Source: Viscum album (lineage: Eukaryota > Streptophyta > Magnoliopsida > Santalales > Viscaceae). From it: a stretch of DNA of 64,000 nt. The position numbers were made by a program, and so were the translations under genes. Of this stretch, positions 13,101 through 25,928 are shown one piece after another. The stretch covers positions 50,080,605 through 50,144,604 of the forward strand of contig OY728160.1 of NCBI GenBank assembly GCA_963277665.1. Reading direction: 5' to 3'. Each line of letters begins with the position of its first letter. Within the stretch, counting starts at the first letter, position 1. The notes under the pieces are model-generated. The model searched no databases. It worked only from the letters and a program-made list of their open reading frames with translations, and was not told the origin of the DNA.

Positions 13101-13479
13101 ATCACACAACAGATTCATAACACCTCCAATACACTAATAAAAACTACTATTAGATTTATCCCTCTAGTATATCCATCCCTTCATGCTATTAATTGTACAT
13201 CCACACCACTCCCAACCTTCCCCAGCTAAAATATCTACTCTAATATCACTTTTCTCCTCCATCCTTCCATTAATACCTCCAACACCCCCAAGTAATAAAG
13301 TAATAGGATAGGAAGGGTTGGTTTATTGAATTATATGCCTCTCAAATAATTATGGTCATTGAGAATAAAATCTAATCTCAAAAAAAAATCGCCAACTACT
13401 AAACCAAAAAATCCCTTCAAGAGATACCACTCAAATGCAATAAAACCATCACCAGGGCACCAAGAAATATAGGGTATCA
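10121..13479 (-). repeat. Element B 3' LTR (~3.36 kb)
   Basis: The 3' end is at 10121 (plus-strand TGTCACAAACCACCCCC). The 5' end is placed at about 13479, where the minus strand reads TGATACCCTATATTTC some 80 bp past the chromodomain stop, the usual distance in chromoviruses. The right edge is therefore inferred from family layout, because the partner LTR at 53219 stops matching near 12745. Plus-strand open frames inside it, such as 10740-11057, are antisense noise. Confidence 0.65.
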
Positions 13480-13557
13480 ATAACTCAAAAAAAAGTCATA
13501 CACAATAAAATAATATCATACAAATAGAAAAAATATATTATATCATCATCATGTACA

Positions 13558-15060
13558 TTAAAGATAAAAAATATCAAGATAATGAGTGTGCAACTGTGAC
13601 TCATGTTCCCAAATACATAATTCTAAGCCATCGTGCCTCTATATGACACAAACCATTGGAATAACTCACCCATATAGTACCATATCCTGATAATCTTGAA
13701 TCTCAATACCCAATCCACAAATTCTATTTCATCCTTGACATCCAACACCTTCAATCAATGAAAATTGAATCATCATAAATACATAGAAAAATTTGTGACA
13801 CATGAAAGAGATAATGGATCTGGTTTATCTACGAAGGAATCCCCAACTGATACACCCCTTGAAAACATGATACAACACCTCCAAAGGTTTGATAAAGTGG
13901 GTATATATCTTACTCCCTTGGCTAAACCTCTATTTTTCATGAAAAAGGGAAACCCTAAAGAGTATATCATAACCATCCTTATACTCCAAACACCACCTCC
14001 TAATATCAGTATAAGACTTTTGATGGTCCTACACCATTTTCATGCACTCTTCAATCATTTAAACCCTCTTTTTTATTCCTCTTACCACATTTGGTCCAAG
14101 GACTGCTTAATCTTCAACCTCAATCCAGAAAAATGGGGATCTATAATTACATCCATAAAATACATACAATGGGTTCACGCCAATGGTAGAGTGGTAGTTG
14201 TTATTATAAAAGAACTCAAAAAATGGTAGGTTCCTTACCCAAGGGCTTTCAAAATATATAACTTGGACCTGTAACATATCATCTAATATTTAATGATCTA
14301 ATTCATCTACCCATCTGTATTGGGGTGTAAAGTTGTGTTGATGTGTTGTTGAGATCAAAAATCACATTAAATAACTCCAAAGTCTCATGAGTTAAAATGA
14401 GGATCTTGTTCATATATGATTATCCAATATTCCCAATGAATTCACACTTCCTCATATATATACTGACTCACTATAATATCCAAAACATCTGACTCCCTAA
14501 TCACAAGAAATTTGATGACTTCATAAACTAATACATAATACCAAAATATCACCACATTCCCCCTGTTCTCTGGGTAAAATAGTGATGACATGTATATAAA
14601 TTTCATCCCACATTCACTTAGGAATATCCAATGGATACCAAAAACAACTAGGAACATGATTCTCTTTCCTCCCTTGCTAGATGATGAAAAATAGTGATAC
14701 AAACTTAACCATTGATCACTTCATCTTGAGAAAAAAAACCTAACTCCTCAATGCATGATACATCTTGGATTTAATATGATATATTTACAAAGATAATCTG
14801 TTAAATACATGGAAAACTTTTTCATGTGTAATTTATGGAATAAAAAATCTTCCTTGATACATCATCTGGTGTCAGTCATCCTCCAACCATCCCTCAGGAG
14901 TGTCACCGTGAAAGATGTAATCATACATCACCTCTACCTTCAAGTCTCCCCACTGATATTTCTTCACATACCACGTCAGGAATGATTGAACTATTATCTT
15001 TTATATGAAACCACTACCACTAGTATCCCCTATATCAAGATTTAATACTACAATATTCCT
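13558..15060 (-). pseudogene. Element B integrase and chromodomain, broken
   Basis: Integrase inserts element cDNA into host DNA, and the chromodomain at its C-terminus targets chromatin. On the minus strand, with frame changes, the late core region is visible near 14250-14040. There a FFEFFYNNNYHSTIG-like string corresponds to the conserved Tyr-Asn-Asn-Ser-Tyr-His-Ser stretch. Next come a QKSYTDIRR-like segment and FHVSQ near 13790-13810. The chromodomain end reads VIPMV, RHDGLE, WEHE, and stops just after YLDIF at 13560. Several internal stops break it. The DDE residues could not be placed with confidence. Confidence 0.7.
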
Positions 15061-15139
15061 CATCACTCACCAAGAATCTCTATATTATCTAATAGTATTC
15101 CCTCAAAAAATCCTACTCAGGGTATGTAATACAAAATCC

Positions 15140-15653
15140 CCTTTATCTAAGGTGTGGGAGATCTCAAAGTAAAAGATATGTAAGAACTCTAACCAATTCT
15201 ATTAAAACATATTTAGATCCCATTGAGAGAAAATATATCCCAGTCTCTTATATTTTTTGAATAAAATTAATTTCTCATCTATTTGGAAATTTCACTACGG
15301 ATTCATAGAAAATGTCAATATCATCAACTTGAGATCATGGGTGGAATAGTTATGCTCATCGATACATAACTACATATACCCATATGATATCACTTCTCTA
15401 TGTTGTATCAATATTAAATCTAAATGAATATGAGAGGCATCACTGAAAACCTCAAACATTACTCCCTATTCTAAAATCTAAAGGATGGGATCACTAATCA
15501 GCCACTCCTTTAGATAGTAAAAAACATCCTAACACTGATAAGTCTATAAAAAATCGTGTAAATTGCTAGAAAATGATTCCAATGGGGAAAAATATGGGAT
15601 AAATTAGACACAAACATATAATAATATCCCCTGAGACCAAGGAAGATATATAC
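15140..15653 (-). pseudogene. Element B RNase H domain, broken
   Basis: RNase H removes the RNA strand of the cDNA hybrid. The minus-strand reading, with several stops, keeps the family landmarks in order: a GLRGYY segment just after the RT connection, then YSTHDLKL, YIFSQWDLN and a HTLDKGDFVLHTLSR tail. The tail corresponds to the conserved end of the gypsy RNase H. It lies between RT and integrase, as expected. It cannot be functional with these stops. Confidence 0.65.
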
Positions 15654-16330
15654 CTATATGACATTATTGGGTGATTCCCAAGAAACAACTACCCCAATAT
15701 TTAAAGGAACAATTTCCACTCCCTGTAGAGACACCACATGCCCAAGGAAATTCAGGTCACACCTCCAAAAGTTACAAATTGATAACTTTATATAGAGATG
15801 ATGGTGATTGGACCTGTCTAATATCTCTAATATGATCAATATTCTCCTTATTTGACCTCGAGTATATAAGGATGCAAATGATGAATACTATGATGAACTT
15901 AATTCAGGAAATAAGAGGACATAGATTTCATGTGTCCCATGAAAATAGATCAGGTTTTTATGACACTGAACTGTGTAAAAATATACTATAAGTTTCCATA
16001 ACAATTCTAAAAATGTATTCTCAGGGATATCCTCCTCTTTCACCATCATCTGATGATATCTAGACCATATATCAATCTTCAAAAACAATATATCTCACTT
16101 AAACTAGTCAAGTAAATAATCTATACTTGAAATGGGAAAATGGTTCTTGACTACTACTTAATTCATCTATCATTCTTCAATACATATCCTTATACCACCA
16201 TTTTCCTTCTTAGAGAATAACACTAGAGTACCCCACTATGATACACTGGGATGGATGAATCTATTCTATACTAAATCATGAATCTGGATCCCTAGATCCC
16301 ACAACTCATAAGGATCTATCTGATAATAAG
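15654..16330 (-). pseudogene. Element B reverse transcriptase, catalytic motif lost
   Basis: Reverse transcriptase copies element RNA into DNA. Minus-strand motifs in order are a GGIRICIEE region (fingers), LKIDIWSRYHQ with an intact first catalytic Asp (about 16050-16080), a GTHEIY region, and then VFIICILIYS at 15862-15888. In gypsy RTs this last box carries two adjacent aspartates after Phe-Ile; here they read Ile-Cys. A LYIKLSICNFW and FLGHVVS connection follows. One or more frameshifts separate the fragments. The enzyme would be inactive even without the stops. Confidence 0.8.
15862..15888 (-). other. RT catalytic box with both Asp lost
   Basis: The minus-strand codons read V F I I C I L I Y S, in frame with the downstream SRSNKE. 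Gypsy-type RTs have two Asp where I-C stands here. The neighbouring residues identify the box without ambiguity. Confidence 0.75.
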
Positions 16331-17858
16331 TCATCAAAATTAGAGCATCATCAGGCGGTAACTCCATCCCAAACTAGATATCACATCAAGGGGGTGTCTT
16401 CACAACCTTCGCGAGGAAAAATCCAAAAACTCTTTGAAGAATCTAGGAAACTTTCACCACTTTTTCCTCCAAGGAATCAAATAATAGAACTCCCAACTAA
16501 GATAATATAGTCTATGAAAGACGATAGCCTATTTGATAATCTCACTCACAAATGAACACCACACATTGTTCATCATTCTCATATAACACCACTCACCTCC
16601 AAAAAAATCAATGATGGTATGGAAAAAATAAAACTAGTGTATGACAAGAATAACATCCTAGGGTTATATATATAGTAAGAAGAATTATCCAGAAGACAAA
16701 TGTTACTCCATAAAAAACTCACATCCCTAGAAAAACATCAATTAAACTAATCTAACATTAAAATTCCATATTCAAAACCAGGGGCACTGAAAGCCTCCCC
16801 ACCTTGAGTATAATGGAATAGAAAAAGGTGGGTGGGATAAAGGAGTGTGATTCACTAGAATAAAATAAAGTATAATCTAGGTTAAAAGATAAATATATTG
16901 TACCTAAGAGAATTTATGACCCATATAATGATAGAACCTCTATAGCATGAAGCCAGCCTTGTCCGACTCCCCTAACTTGTTATTGATGACAACCTTCGTG
17001 GTCTCACGTGGACCTATGTCCCTATAGATGAGGATTATCATAGTATTGAACTCTACTAACTTCATATCATCTCCATATAACATGATATTTTTTCCCTGAT
17101 ACAAATAGAGAATATTCAATAACTACTATCGAGGAAGCAATGGATATTGACCACCTACACCACACTGGTTTCTGAGAATGGTCAGGCATTGATATCATTT
17201 ATGGTCACATCCTCCTTAAAAAAACATTGGAACATATATCTTGATGGATGTATGATAACTACTATCACTAGATAAATAAGAAAAAAAATTGAGGTATACT
17301 CCTCACAAATTAAAACCTTAATGAATTAGGAAACTATGATCCCTCACTAATATCCCTTCTCCTCATGGGGCCCTAATGGATTGACTCTTGAGATGATCTT
17401 TGTTGTGTATTAATCTTATCAATCACATAATCCATCATCTTCGCCTCCAAATATATAGGCATTGTAAATGGGTGACTACATATTGAATAACTAGGCACAA
17501 CACCTCTTCCAACCACCATGTTATAGACTCCTCATCCAAGAAAATATCAGGGGTGAAGAGAAGGAAGTACTTGAATCTAATATTGAACTCATGTATGATT
17601 AGACTCCCCAAGTGAAGGGAGACTAACTCCTACCTATTCACTACCCTCAGCATCAAACATAGTAACCCAAAGTAAAAACACATCTAAAAATCATCCCCTG
17701 AAACATATGCATCATTCCACTCCATAAGATACAAATTCAACCACTAATTCATTGATCCTAAAGTTATGTTGATGGTAAATGGGACCAAATAATTCACTCT
17801 AGCATGGATCTGGATAAAGGAGATCTTGATATCCTCTAACTGATGATATGTCTATGGA
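16331..17858 (-). pseudogene. Element B gag and protease region, split by element A
   Basis: Gag forms the virus-like particle core. Between about 17660 and 17440 the minus strand reads FKYFLLFTPDIF, then SITWWLEEV. This resembles the start of the gypsy gag domain, where an aromatic-proline stretch is followed by a Trp-Leu-Glu segment. No zinc knuckle or protease Asp-Ser/Thr-Gly was found with certainty between 16400 and 17400. The reading ends at 17858, where element A is inserted. The missing upstream part should lie at 42742-42782 and 52724 onward. Confidence 0.5.
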
Positions 17859-18430
17859 TTTAATGACCTCGTATTTTAGAGAGGTACTGATCCTTTAAAT
17901 TTCATTTTAAACCACCTTTTATCTTTTAATATCATTTATGTAATGAAGGAAGGGTTTAAGAGAATCTAGGGCCTCTTTAGAGCTCGGAGCTCCAGTTTTT
18001 AGAGAAGCAAGATGAGGTAAATGGTTAGAGATAACCATGTGTCTCAACCATGCAGCCCCAAGGAAGAGGTGCATGGATAGTTTTACTATTCAATGGAGGC
18101 CACATGGCTCTGAAAAACCTGCAATAAATTGTAGTTATATTGATCATGGATGATGCATAGTTAGTTTCACCATGCACTTAACCGTGAAAGTGGGTGGAGG
18201 AAATGGATATTAAGAACACATAGATTGTGCATGATTTTTCAAACTGTGCACCTAGTCGTGCGAGGGTTAGTTCCACTTATACAGTGGTGGTGCATGGTTG
18301 GTGTATGGTTTGTCCATCCATGTGGCCAAAGTGTGCACCTCATTATTATCCATGAGAAGCAACCATTTTTCCATATTATTATAAAAAAACTAAAGAAAAT
18401 TCTCCAAACTCATTTGCGTAGTAGTCAAGA
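17859..18430 (+). repeat. Element A 5' LTR, left piece
   Basis: It starts TTTAATGACCTCG, aligned to TGTAATAACACGG at the intact 3' LTR start (30246). It continues with matching blocks such as GGTGCATGGTTGG (18288 against 30672). It breaks at 18430 within GTAGTCAAGA, where element S begins. Confidence 0.8.
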
Positions 18431-19653
18431 AGCAACACACCAAGTTTTTATGAAATATGTTATTGAATAAATTAAATTTCTTCAATAACTTGTGTTACAT
18501 GCAACATAAAGTTTTAATGAACCACAATATAATAATATTATTATTATTGAAACATGACTATTATAACCTAGTTTTCAAACTTGGTGGCATGAATAATAAT
18601 AATAAATAATTGAAAATAATTATATTGGTTTTATATAAATAAATCATATTTATAAAAATTACTTAATCTTTAGTAAATTTTTTATATGTTTCAAAAATAC
18701 AATTTTCTCAAAAAAATGTTTTTATTTCTTTTTGTGAAAAAACAAAAAAATTAATTTTTTTTTCAATTTTAGAAAATTTATTTTAAAAAATAAACTTTAT
18801 TTTTTAAATCTACAATCCAAATTTATCATTTATTGAATTATTTATATTTTTTTGTAAATATTAATTTTTCAATGAATAGTAAAAAATACTGACTTTTTTT
18901 AAAAGTGTCTTTTAATTTAAAAAAATTACAAGATCTATTTTATTTTAATATGTTTTTAAAAGTAAATTAGTTCAATTATAAATTTATTAATCCAATTTAT
19001 TTTATTAGAATCATTTTTATATTTTATTTTAATATCAAAATTTTATATAGTTATGAAAAGTTTCTCTTTGGAAAACCACTTTTTCACAGAGATTATGTGT
19101 TTTATTTTAAATTAAATTATGTCACTTATTTGAATTGAATTTTATAAAATGGATCCCATATTTGGAATCAGAATAATTTATATGATATAATAATTTCAAA
19201 TTAGTTTTTTTATAAATATTAGTAAAAATAATAAAAATTAATTTATATGGTTACGGTTGAAACAGGGTTTTTCTCATTACATATGAATGTGTTAAAATTA
19301 ATTTTCAACAAATATAAAATCTTTATTTAATAAATTGGTTTTAATATTTAGAATAATTGGGTACAAATTATCTAAAAATTCTCATTTTAATATTAGTTTT
19401 AAAGGAAAAATTACCTAGGTAAATAAAATGAGACTATTTACCATGGTGAAAAAATAAAATGGTCAAAGTGAGTAAACTTAGAGATTAAGGAAGAACATGT
19501 TTAAAACATGTGACTTTATTTTTGTGCAGATGTGTATAGACTATATAATTCCTATAATACTTTATTGATAATATTTTGAGGAATATTTTATTATATTTAC
19601 TTCCCATTATTGAATAGTTTTGGGTATTTACCAAAATGTCACTCATTCCCAAT

Positions 19654-19660
19654 TATAAAA
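19654..19660 (+). promoter_or_regulatory. LTR TATA box (S)
   Basis: TATAAAA, followed by GGGGACATCCTCC, corresponds to the TATA region at 2911 of the sister LTR. Confidence 0.55.
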
Positions 19661-19999
19661 GGGGACATCCTCCCCTCACTTATTCAAATATATTAAGATA
19701 TTTGGATAGAAAAAAACCTACCAAAATACATTCCCAAAATCCTTATCCATATTCAATATATTATGGTCTTCCTAAAAGATCAACCCTAGGGTCCTTAATA
19801 TGAGATCCAATAGAGGTTATTCTAAGAGAAGGTAATTGTCTTCACTAAGCTCTTTCTTTTTTATTCTTCTCTTAACATCTTTATTTGTGTCCTAATAATT
19901 AAAATATAATAAATTAGTTATATAACATATAATATCATTTTATTATGTTGATTTCATAACTTTGATCTATCTTTTTTTCATCAAATGGGAAATGACACC

Positions 20000-20450
20000 A
20001 TCAATCATGTGTATGGCGAACTATCGCCTCACAAACCGGTGTAATTTGTTTTCCATCACCACCTTTCAAGGGGAGATATGATGATGAATTTAAATTATAT
20101 ATATTATATTGTTAAAATAATTATAATTTTTTAATTATTATTTCATGTATACCTTCTTACTTTACATTCTATGGGAATAAGATAATGTCACTTGTGTGTA
20201 CAGTGGACTACCACCTCGCAAAGTGATGTTATTCGTTTTTTAATTACGCTATTTATGGAAGGTAATAAGGATAGATATAATGAATATATGTAATATATAT
20301 TAAATAATAATTACTATATAAAGGTGATATATTATTTACCTTCCTTTCATTCTGTCCATCTATAAAATGGAAACAATATTCATGCATAAGTATGACCTAC
20401 CATCTCCAAGAACGGTGTAATTCATTTTCTATCTATAACTTTTATAGATT
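20000..20450 (+). repeat. Triplicated ~188-bp unit in S
   Basis: The units are marked by ACTATCGCCTCAC (20020), ACTACCACCTCGC (20207) and ACCTACCATCTCC (20395), spaced 187 and 188 bp apart. They match the three units at 3278, 3475 and 3667. Confidence 0.6.
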
Positions 20451-22071
20451 AATATAAGTACATATATAATAAATATATATGATATTTATATAATTTATAA
20501 CATTATTTATATTATTTAACCATCATAAAATCAAATGTGACTAATATACCAAATTAAGACATGCATGAAAAACAAATTTGTTATTACCCGAAACATGATT
20601 TTATCAAGGAATTGTTAATAAAAATGTAATAAAAAGTCATAAGTGAATAATATGTGGTATTATTTATATAATTATTATTATTTATTATATTTATAATAAA
20701 TTAATAATTATTATATAGGATTTTTTAATGATTAATAAGGAAGTCAATACTTAAGGTAAGGGATTTTCATCTCACTTTTATTTATATGGGACGTGTGTCT
20801 GATACACCACTTGATTCTTTTGTGTGGTTTATATAATATCCATGAATTAATTTTATGAATATTATAATTATATTATTGGGTATAAATATCCCATTAATGT
20901 TATTAATTTTATGGGGATTATGATTCCAAAGATACTAATGTGGTAAAAGTTTTTATGTTACAATCTCATTGTTTATCGGGATTGTTTATGATTAAGTTTC
21001 CAATGATGAAATATTATAATCTACCTCTCCAAAAATTCATTAATTTTCTTATAATATGTTTATTTCATGAAAATACTTGTTTTCATTTCATTTTACTCTC
21101 TTTATGTACTCAATATTCTAAAATAATTATTTTAAAGAAAAGGTGAATTTATTTATCTCTTCGATCAAAACCCCCTTTTCTTTCATGTACATGTTATCTA
21201 AATATGATTTAAATAAATTTTTCACTATTCTCCAATGATTTTTTGAATAAATTTTTACCCATATTTGAATTTTAACAAAAAATATTTAAAAGTAATATTC
21301 TTATAATTTTTGAAACAAGGATCTCTTGACTTTTACCAAAAATGTGAAAGGAATCTTCCATTAAACAAGTATGACATGAATTGTGTTTTCTACCATCATG
21401 ACCACTTAGTGATTTAATGATTTATATAAATTTTTACAAGGTTATTTTCAAATAAAGTGTTTTATTTAATATTTGAGAAATTTTTATATTTTTATTAATT
21501 GTTTTCAAAATGAAAAGGATATTTTCCTCAAGAATGTTTTTAGGGTCTTTTTATGGAATTTCTATTCATTAACAAAAAACCTTTAGTGTTGGTTATTTTT
21601 TGTTGGGGATATGATACAATTTTACAATCCTTATTCTTTATCTATATAGTTTATGATTATAAGGAAGATATTTTTATGAAACCCATTCCTTTTAGACAGG
21701 AAGTGCTTTGATTAATTGATGAGATGATTATGAAAACCATTTAATTTATATAGGTTATGTTATAATGGAATGTTTATGAAACCATTTACTTTATATGGGT
21801 TATTATATGGTGAAATTTTTTTGAAACCCATTTCATTTCAATGGGTTTTGATATGATGAAATGTGTTTGAAGCCCATTTAATTTCTATGGGTAATGATAT
21901 GATGAATTTTTATAATTTGTGGAAAACTTATGTATGTTTTCATTATTTGTTGGTGGTTACATTATAACGAAGGATAGTGGTTATGTTATAACCAATGATG
22001 GGTGGGACCTATATCTCCCTCAAATTCATTGGTTAAATATTGATATCTTGTTATATAAATAGTACTATAAT

Positions 22072-22270
22072 GGGGAGTAAACCGAATTTAGTATGGGACA
22101 TTCTCCACTTTGATATTCATGGGAGTGAACCATGAATATTATGATGGTTTGGGGAGTTAAACCAATCCACTATGATAATATTGGGACTGAACGTTGACTA
22201 CTATGATCGATTGGGGAGTGAACCCAATCCACTGTGATAATATTGGAAATGAATCTCGACTACTAAGGAA
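22072..22270 (+). repeat. Tandem repeat, 62-bp period (S)
   Basis: GGGGAGTTAAACCAATCCAC at 22151 recurs as GGGGAGTGAACCCAATCCAC at 22213. Each is followed by TGATAATATTGG and a GACTACTA end. A poorer unit starts at 22072. The sister LTR has an unrelated 36-bp repeat at about the same place. Confidence 0.7.
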
Positions 22271-22776
22271 ATGATTCTCTATTCATATTTTTATGCCAAA
22301 AGTCTATGACTTATGCTAATGTTATGATCTCATGGCTCATGTTATTTGATTACATTATTATTCATTTCTTGTGAAATTCCATGATTTGTGCAATGACTCA
22401 TGTTTCTAATCTATTATATGTAGGGTATGATTTTTAAATTTTATTCTCTTATTATCATTATTTTAGGCACAATTATTGTTGATATCTCCATTGTTTACTC
22501 TTTCTGAGTATATAACCTTTCCCTTTGTTATGTTTCTTATCCAAAGGTTATGAATAACTGTATTATGTATGATATATCTAAGAAGGGTGTTAGTTATGAA
22601 GATATTAGTGGGAAATGATATAGTTCACTTATGAACCAATTGTTTATATATCCATTTTTGAAAAGACACCAGAACTAAATGATTTTGGTGTGGATAAATA
22701 TGTTAATTAATGAATAGTCATCTAATAATATGTAATATTTATTTATGAAATGTATGGGTATCTACACCATGTGTAA

Positions 22777-24814
22777 GAAGATCCCCCATTCCTCTCCTCT
22801 TAGGCTTTGAGCCTCCTCTGTTCATGGAATTAGTCATTGTTCATCACATTGTAAAGAAAATAGTAGGTTATTCAGTCCTTTTTCTTCTTTCCTCTATTTA
22901 TATCACCATATTGACTTCTAAATTCATGTGAGTTAACATGCCCAAATTTTAGGTCATTTTTCTATTTCTTTGGTTTATCCCATTCTAGCCCGCATTAGAG
23001 GACGATACTAGATGAGGAGTTATATACAGGTATAAGGTATGTAGTTTAATGATTTTTTATAAAATTATATCCATTTATATTCTACGTAGTTGTATTGTTC
23101 ATCAAACCTTCCAATGAATCACCTCATAAAATTTGTTTTTCCTAAATTAAGTATTTAATACTAGACTTATATGTCCCATGAGAAATGTTAACATCAAAGG
23201 ATGTTTAGATCCTCAATTAGAACCAACCCCTTGGGATGTGCTGCTAAATTATCTTAAAGGTACATGCTTTTATTAGGAAATTAACCCACCCTTAGGATAT
23301 ATTATATTCCCCTACATAATTGTGGTATTAAAATGAACTAAATGAAATTTTTAATGAATTAAATGGAAGTATAATAGTGAGACTATACTCCTAGACCTTT
23401 GATTACTTCTTAATTTTTATTTATATTATTCCCGGTAAATTAAATTTTAATTAAATTAAATGATTTATTAAATGGTATAGATAGGTTTCTAGCCCATGAC
23501 CAGTCATTATTTCATGCCAAGGGTGATACAAGGGTTAAAACATAGAATTCCTTAGAAGATCTCATTGTGAAAGTTGAATTAAATTAATAAAAAGTTAATT
23601 TATATTTTTTTTTGTGATACTTGGATTCCTATATGGAATACCTTGGATATAATTACAAGGAGAATGGATTTTTGTTATATCTTGAGTGACACTTGGGTTT
23701 GGAATTCCATGGATGATCTTACAGGAAAATTTCTTTATACCATGACTTGAGAGATACCTAGGTTCATACATACAATTACATTGATAGGATTGTATGGTGA
23801 TGGGTGTATAGTATGCCTGGAGTGATACCTGGGTTCCCTATATGTAATTCCTTGTATGGATATGGATGCCAATTAATTAAATGATGTGTCTGCCAAGTCA
23901 AATAACATACGTGGATTTGGTCAATACTTTACATACATGATGGCCTTTTATACATCCTTTATTAAGTTTTAAATTCCATGGGACTTAATAATCCCTTATA
24001 TGAATATCATTTTTTGAGAATATCTTGAATATGAGTCTTAGGTCCTAAGTATATCAAATAATTAATTAATAATTAAAAAATATTCAAGGACGTTCCAACT
24101 TAGGTTAAAACATGTAGTATTGGATGGATGTCCCATTAGGAACCCAGGCCCACATGAGTCTTATGTATTTCATTTACTAACATTATTATTATTATTACCT
24201 ACACATTTCTCATTATATATCATCGAATTGGATATCACTAGACATTTTTTGTGGTGGCATACTGAGTTTTAATCACAACCTATTCAGGAAAACGATTAGT
24301 AGTTGAATAGACTTCATGAATGTGGTAGGGATAAAGGGAATAATTCTTCTATAGATTCCTTATTTTTATAATTGGATGTAGTTTGGGAGCTGAGGATTGA
24401 GCTAGTGCACTCAATTACATTAAATATAGTTTTGGATTTTTGTTCATTTTTGTATATCATGTTATATATGATTGATTCTCTATATCTCCTTGTATACCCC
24501 ATTTTTTAAAGCAACGTAACATGAATCCTGTTTGTATATATTACTATATATGGTTATACTAATGGTTTATAACTATCAATTGAAATTTATCAGGATGGTT
24601 TGCTTGTGTTATTTCCATTATTACTACTTTCACTCTTTTATCCTTAAATTTCACCATTGTTCTCTAATATGATCATGAGGTTATATTCTCCCCATTATAT
24701 CACCTTATACCCTCACCGCTAGTAAAAAGCCTCTAGAATATGGGAATTCACACTTGAGTTCATGTGGCCAACCGAACTAGTCACCTATCTATGAAACATA
24801 ATCAGGATGGTAAT
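22777..24814 (+). repeat. Element A 5' LTR, right piece
   Basis: It resumes at about 22777 with the CCCCCATT and CTCTCCTCTTAGGC block, matching 30827 in the 3' LTR. It ends near GGATGGTAATA, just before the primer-binding site. The last part (24660-24814) matches 42591-42741, the displaced end of the 3' LTR. Confidence 0.8.
23605..23880 (+). repeat. Four-unit ~70-bp tandem array in A 5' LTR
   Basis: The units begin at GTGATACTTGGATTCC (23614), GTGACACTTGGGTTT (23686), GAGATACCTAGGTTC (23751) and GTGATACCTGGGTTCC (23822). The 3' LTR has the same four at about 31665, 31734, 31806 and 31879. Confidence 0.65.
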
Positions 24815-24816
24815 AA

Positions 24817-24828
24817 ATGGTATCATAA
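24817..24828 (+). other. Primer-binding site of element A
   Basis: ATGGTATCATAA directly follows the LTR end. It is close to TGGTATCAGAGC, the complement of the 3' end of plant initiator-methionine tRNA, which primes most plant LTR elements. Confidence 0.6.
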
Positions 24829-25928
24829 CTCTTTTCCCTTCTGTCCTGTATTTTGGGTTGGTAGATAGGAGACTAAGAATGTGTTGTAATTTGGTAATGA
24901 TCTTGTGCCTAGAAGTATCTAACCCGTGTATAGAAAAAAATTCAAATTTCTTGGGATAGGACTTATTATTCTAGTTTTTTCTAATTACAGTTTTATTGAT
25001 TTCACTATTGGGTGATGCAAATGAGTTGTAACATTTATTATGATTATGAAATTTCATTTAGGTTTGGCCTAAAAATTCATGTAGGTATCATCTCATGAAT
25101 CATTATAGTCACCTGAGGATTCAAATGTCATGCATATTTTTTTCCATATTTATTTTATTATGTGCACTACATACAACATTCATTACATTCCTTAATTGTT
25201 ATATCTGTCAACTGTACTAATGTTTCTTCTAGTAAATGGATAAATTATTTGTTATTTAATGTTTCTTCATCAACCTAAATGGTGTTTTCCTGCATAAGTT
25301 GATGTTCGAACCTTAAATAAATAATTATCATATGTTTGAGTTGTGTAACTATGGTTACATGGACGGAAATGTTAAAGATTTTGATTACATTAATACCAAT
25401 AAAAATTTATAAATATATTACTTCTATAAATTGTGGAAGGTGATTCATCTAATAAAATCATTATATATATGGCGTTACATCCAAATACTAGGTGTAAAGG
25501 TTTGGTTTTAGTTACATGACGTTTCAATTGTAACCTATAAATAATATGTATTTATAACTTGGGAATGGTAACTTATCAAATTATACCATCATATGTATAT
25601 ATATATATATATATGAAATAGTAGATCCTTGATGGTAAATTAAAATGGTTATCATTAATTGGGGATGAAAAAGGAAACTTAAATGGTGTTTTACTATATA
25701 ACTTTCAATTGAAATTCCATATACCCAAACCTCTACTTTGATATATGAGGACTTGAACCAGACCTAACCTTAGTAGTGGGTATTGGGGGTGTCTCTCAAG
25801 TTCTGTAATGATCTTATAAATTACGTCGAACTAGATATAATATCGGTTAGATTGGTGTTGAATCTTATATAAGAAGTATTTATTCCTATCTTATTCCTTT
25901 ATTTTTGATCACTTCTTTTATTAAAACT
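24829..25928 (+). other. Element A leader, no gene seen
   Basis: 1.1 kb lies between the primer-binding site and the first gag-like codons. No open frame or domain was recognised. A (TA)n microsatellite occupies 25596-25614. Confidence 0.5.

Larger units (their letters stand above)
18431..22776 (+). mobile_element. Solo LTR S, family 1, inside element A LTR
   Basis: About 4.35 kb lies inside the 5' LTR of A and is absent from the 3' LTR of A. It starts AGCAACACACCAAG, and its blocks line up in order with the LTR at 1327-5293: the ATAACTTG and CATGCAACA start block, the TATA box, the triplicated unit, and the TTACCCGAAAC and AAGGTAAGGG block. It has no internal gag-pol, so it is a solo LTR left by recombination between two LTRs. 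CAAGA before it and GAAGA after it may be a degraded target-site duplication. Confidence 0.75.

Noticed and set aside
13765..14229. 154-codon plus-strand open frame, the longest in the window
   Set aside because: It lies antisense to the integrase C-terminus of element B, whose minus-strand motifs are recognisable there. Its translation resembles nothing.
22072..22270. Regularly spaced repeats that might suggest a CRISPR-like array
   Set aside because: The units are adjacent tandem copies without unique spacers, inside a plant LTR.
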